DNA of 6,174 bases, taken from the NCBI GenBank assembly GCA_964533785.1, contig CAZHNG010000382.1, positions 1 through 6,174 on the forward strand, written 5' to 3'. The notes beneath the pieces were generated by a model. It did not search any database and had not been told where the DNA came from. It was given only the letters and a program-made list of their open reading frames with translations. This DNA is from JANQRV01 sp964533785 (GTDB lineage Bacteria > Bacteroidota > Bacteroidia > Chitinophagales > Saprospiraceae). Both the position numbers and the translations under genes were made by a program. Shown here piece by piece: positions 5,996 through 6,174 of this stretch; position 1 is the first letter of the stretch, and each line of letters begins with the position of its first letter.

Positions 5996-6089
5996 TTAAC
6001 CTGCCGGCCTACCTGACCAGAGTCAGCCACGTAGGGCCCGTATGGGCTGGGCCATAGCCGTCCACGTGGGGTCCGTCTGGACAGGTTAA
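5996..6089. repeat. GC-rich nested inverted-repeat island
   Basis: Terminal inverted repeats TTAACCTG (5996-6003) and CAGGTTAA (6082-6089) are perfect over 8 bp and bound a strongly GC-rich 94-bp block in AT-rich surroundings. Inside are a hairpin CTGAC-CAGA-GTCAG (6013-6026) and a pair CCACGT (6027-6032) with ACGTGG (6064-6069) enclosing further GGGC/GCCC complementarity. No ORF is apparent. The layout suits a small palindromic mobile-type repeat (REP- or MITE-like) or a structured RNA. No flanking target duplication is obvious. It shares its first bases with the island at 3103-3153. Confidence 0.5.
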
Positions 6090-6174
6090 GCGTTAATTTG
6101 TAGTATCGAGTTAAAGAACTCTTGAAATCTTTAATTTTTCAAGACTTCGTCTCTCAAAATTTTTATCGAACCCC
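6090..6174. other. AT-rich right end with a weak hairpin
   Basis: This terminal stretch has no ORF of note. A 7-bp stem CTTGAAA (6121-6127) with TTTCAAG (6137-6143) encloses a 9-nt loop. It is AT-rich and lacks a clean U-tract on either strand, so it is at best a weak terminator for a gene outside the window. Confidence 0.3.

Overview
The window looks like an ordinary chromosomal stretch of a Bacteroidota bacterium, probably a marine or environmental member of the Saprospiria (Lewinella or Haliscomenobacter type). Four things point there: a C-terminal type IX secretion sorting domain on a secreted protease, two good matches to the Bacteroidota promoter (TTTG then TAnnTTTG), start codons without Shine-Dalgarno sequences, and DUF6794- and DUF6438-type proteins. 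The genus is inference; the phylum is well supported.

Layout. Positions 1-77 hold a heptanucleotide tandem repeat cut by the window edge. A minus-strand tRNA-Pro(UGG) follows (107-179), then a strong bidirectional hairpin terminator (270-306). A possible 21-codon minus-strand ORF (334-399) would end at that terminator. A Bacteroidota promoter (551-583) points right. It leads first to a short signal-peptide-like ORF of 32 codons (607-705) and then to a sodium:solute symporter (743-2533). A second promoter (2591-2623) precedes a small basic coiled-coil protein (2698-2946). The convergent gap 2947-3172 holds a perfect 16-bp palindrome and a GC-rich foldback element. A minus-strand secreted DUF6794 protein (3173-3739) is divergent from a two-gene unit: an M43B (pappalysin-like) zinc metalloprotease with a T9SS sorting domain (3760-5136), and 11 bp later a probable lipoprotein (5148-5867). 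The right end has no gene, only small hairpins and a second GC-rich inverted-repeat island (5996-6089).

How the genes may work together. The symporter imports an unidentified solute at the inner membrane. The metalloprotease is predicted to cross the outer membrane through T9SS. Its tightly linked downstream partner joins a DUF6438-like domain to a C-terminal segment that resembles the propeptide of S8 subtilases, but no protease follows. That makes it a candidate envelope-anchored, inhibitor-like protein next to a secreted protease. This is the most unusual item in the window, and it rests on pattern recognition rather than a database search.
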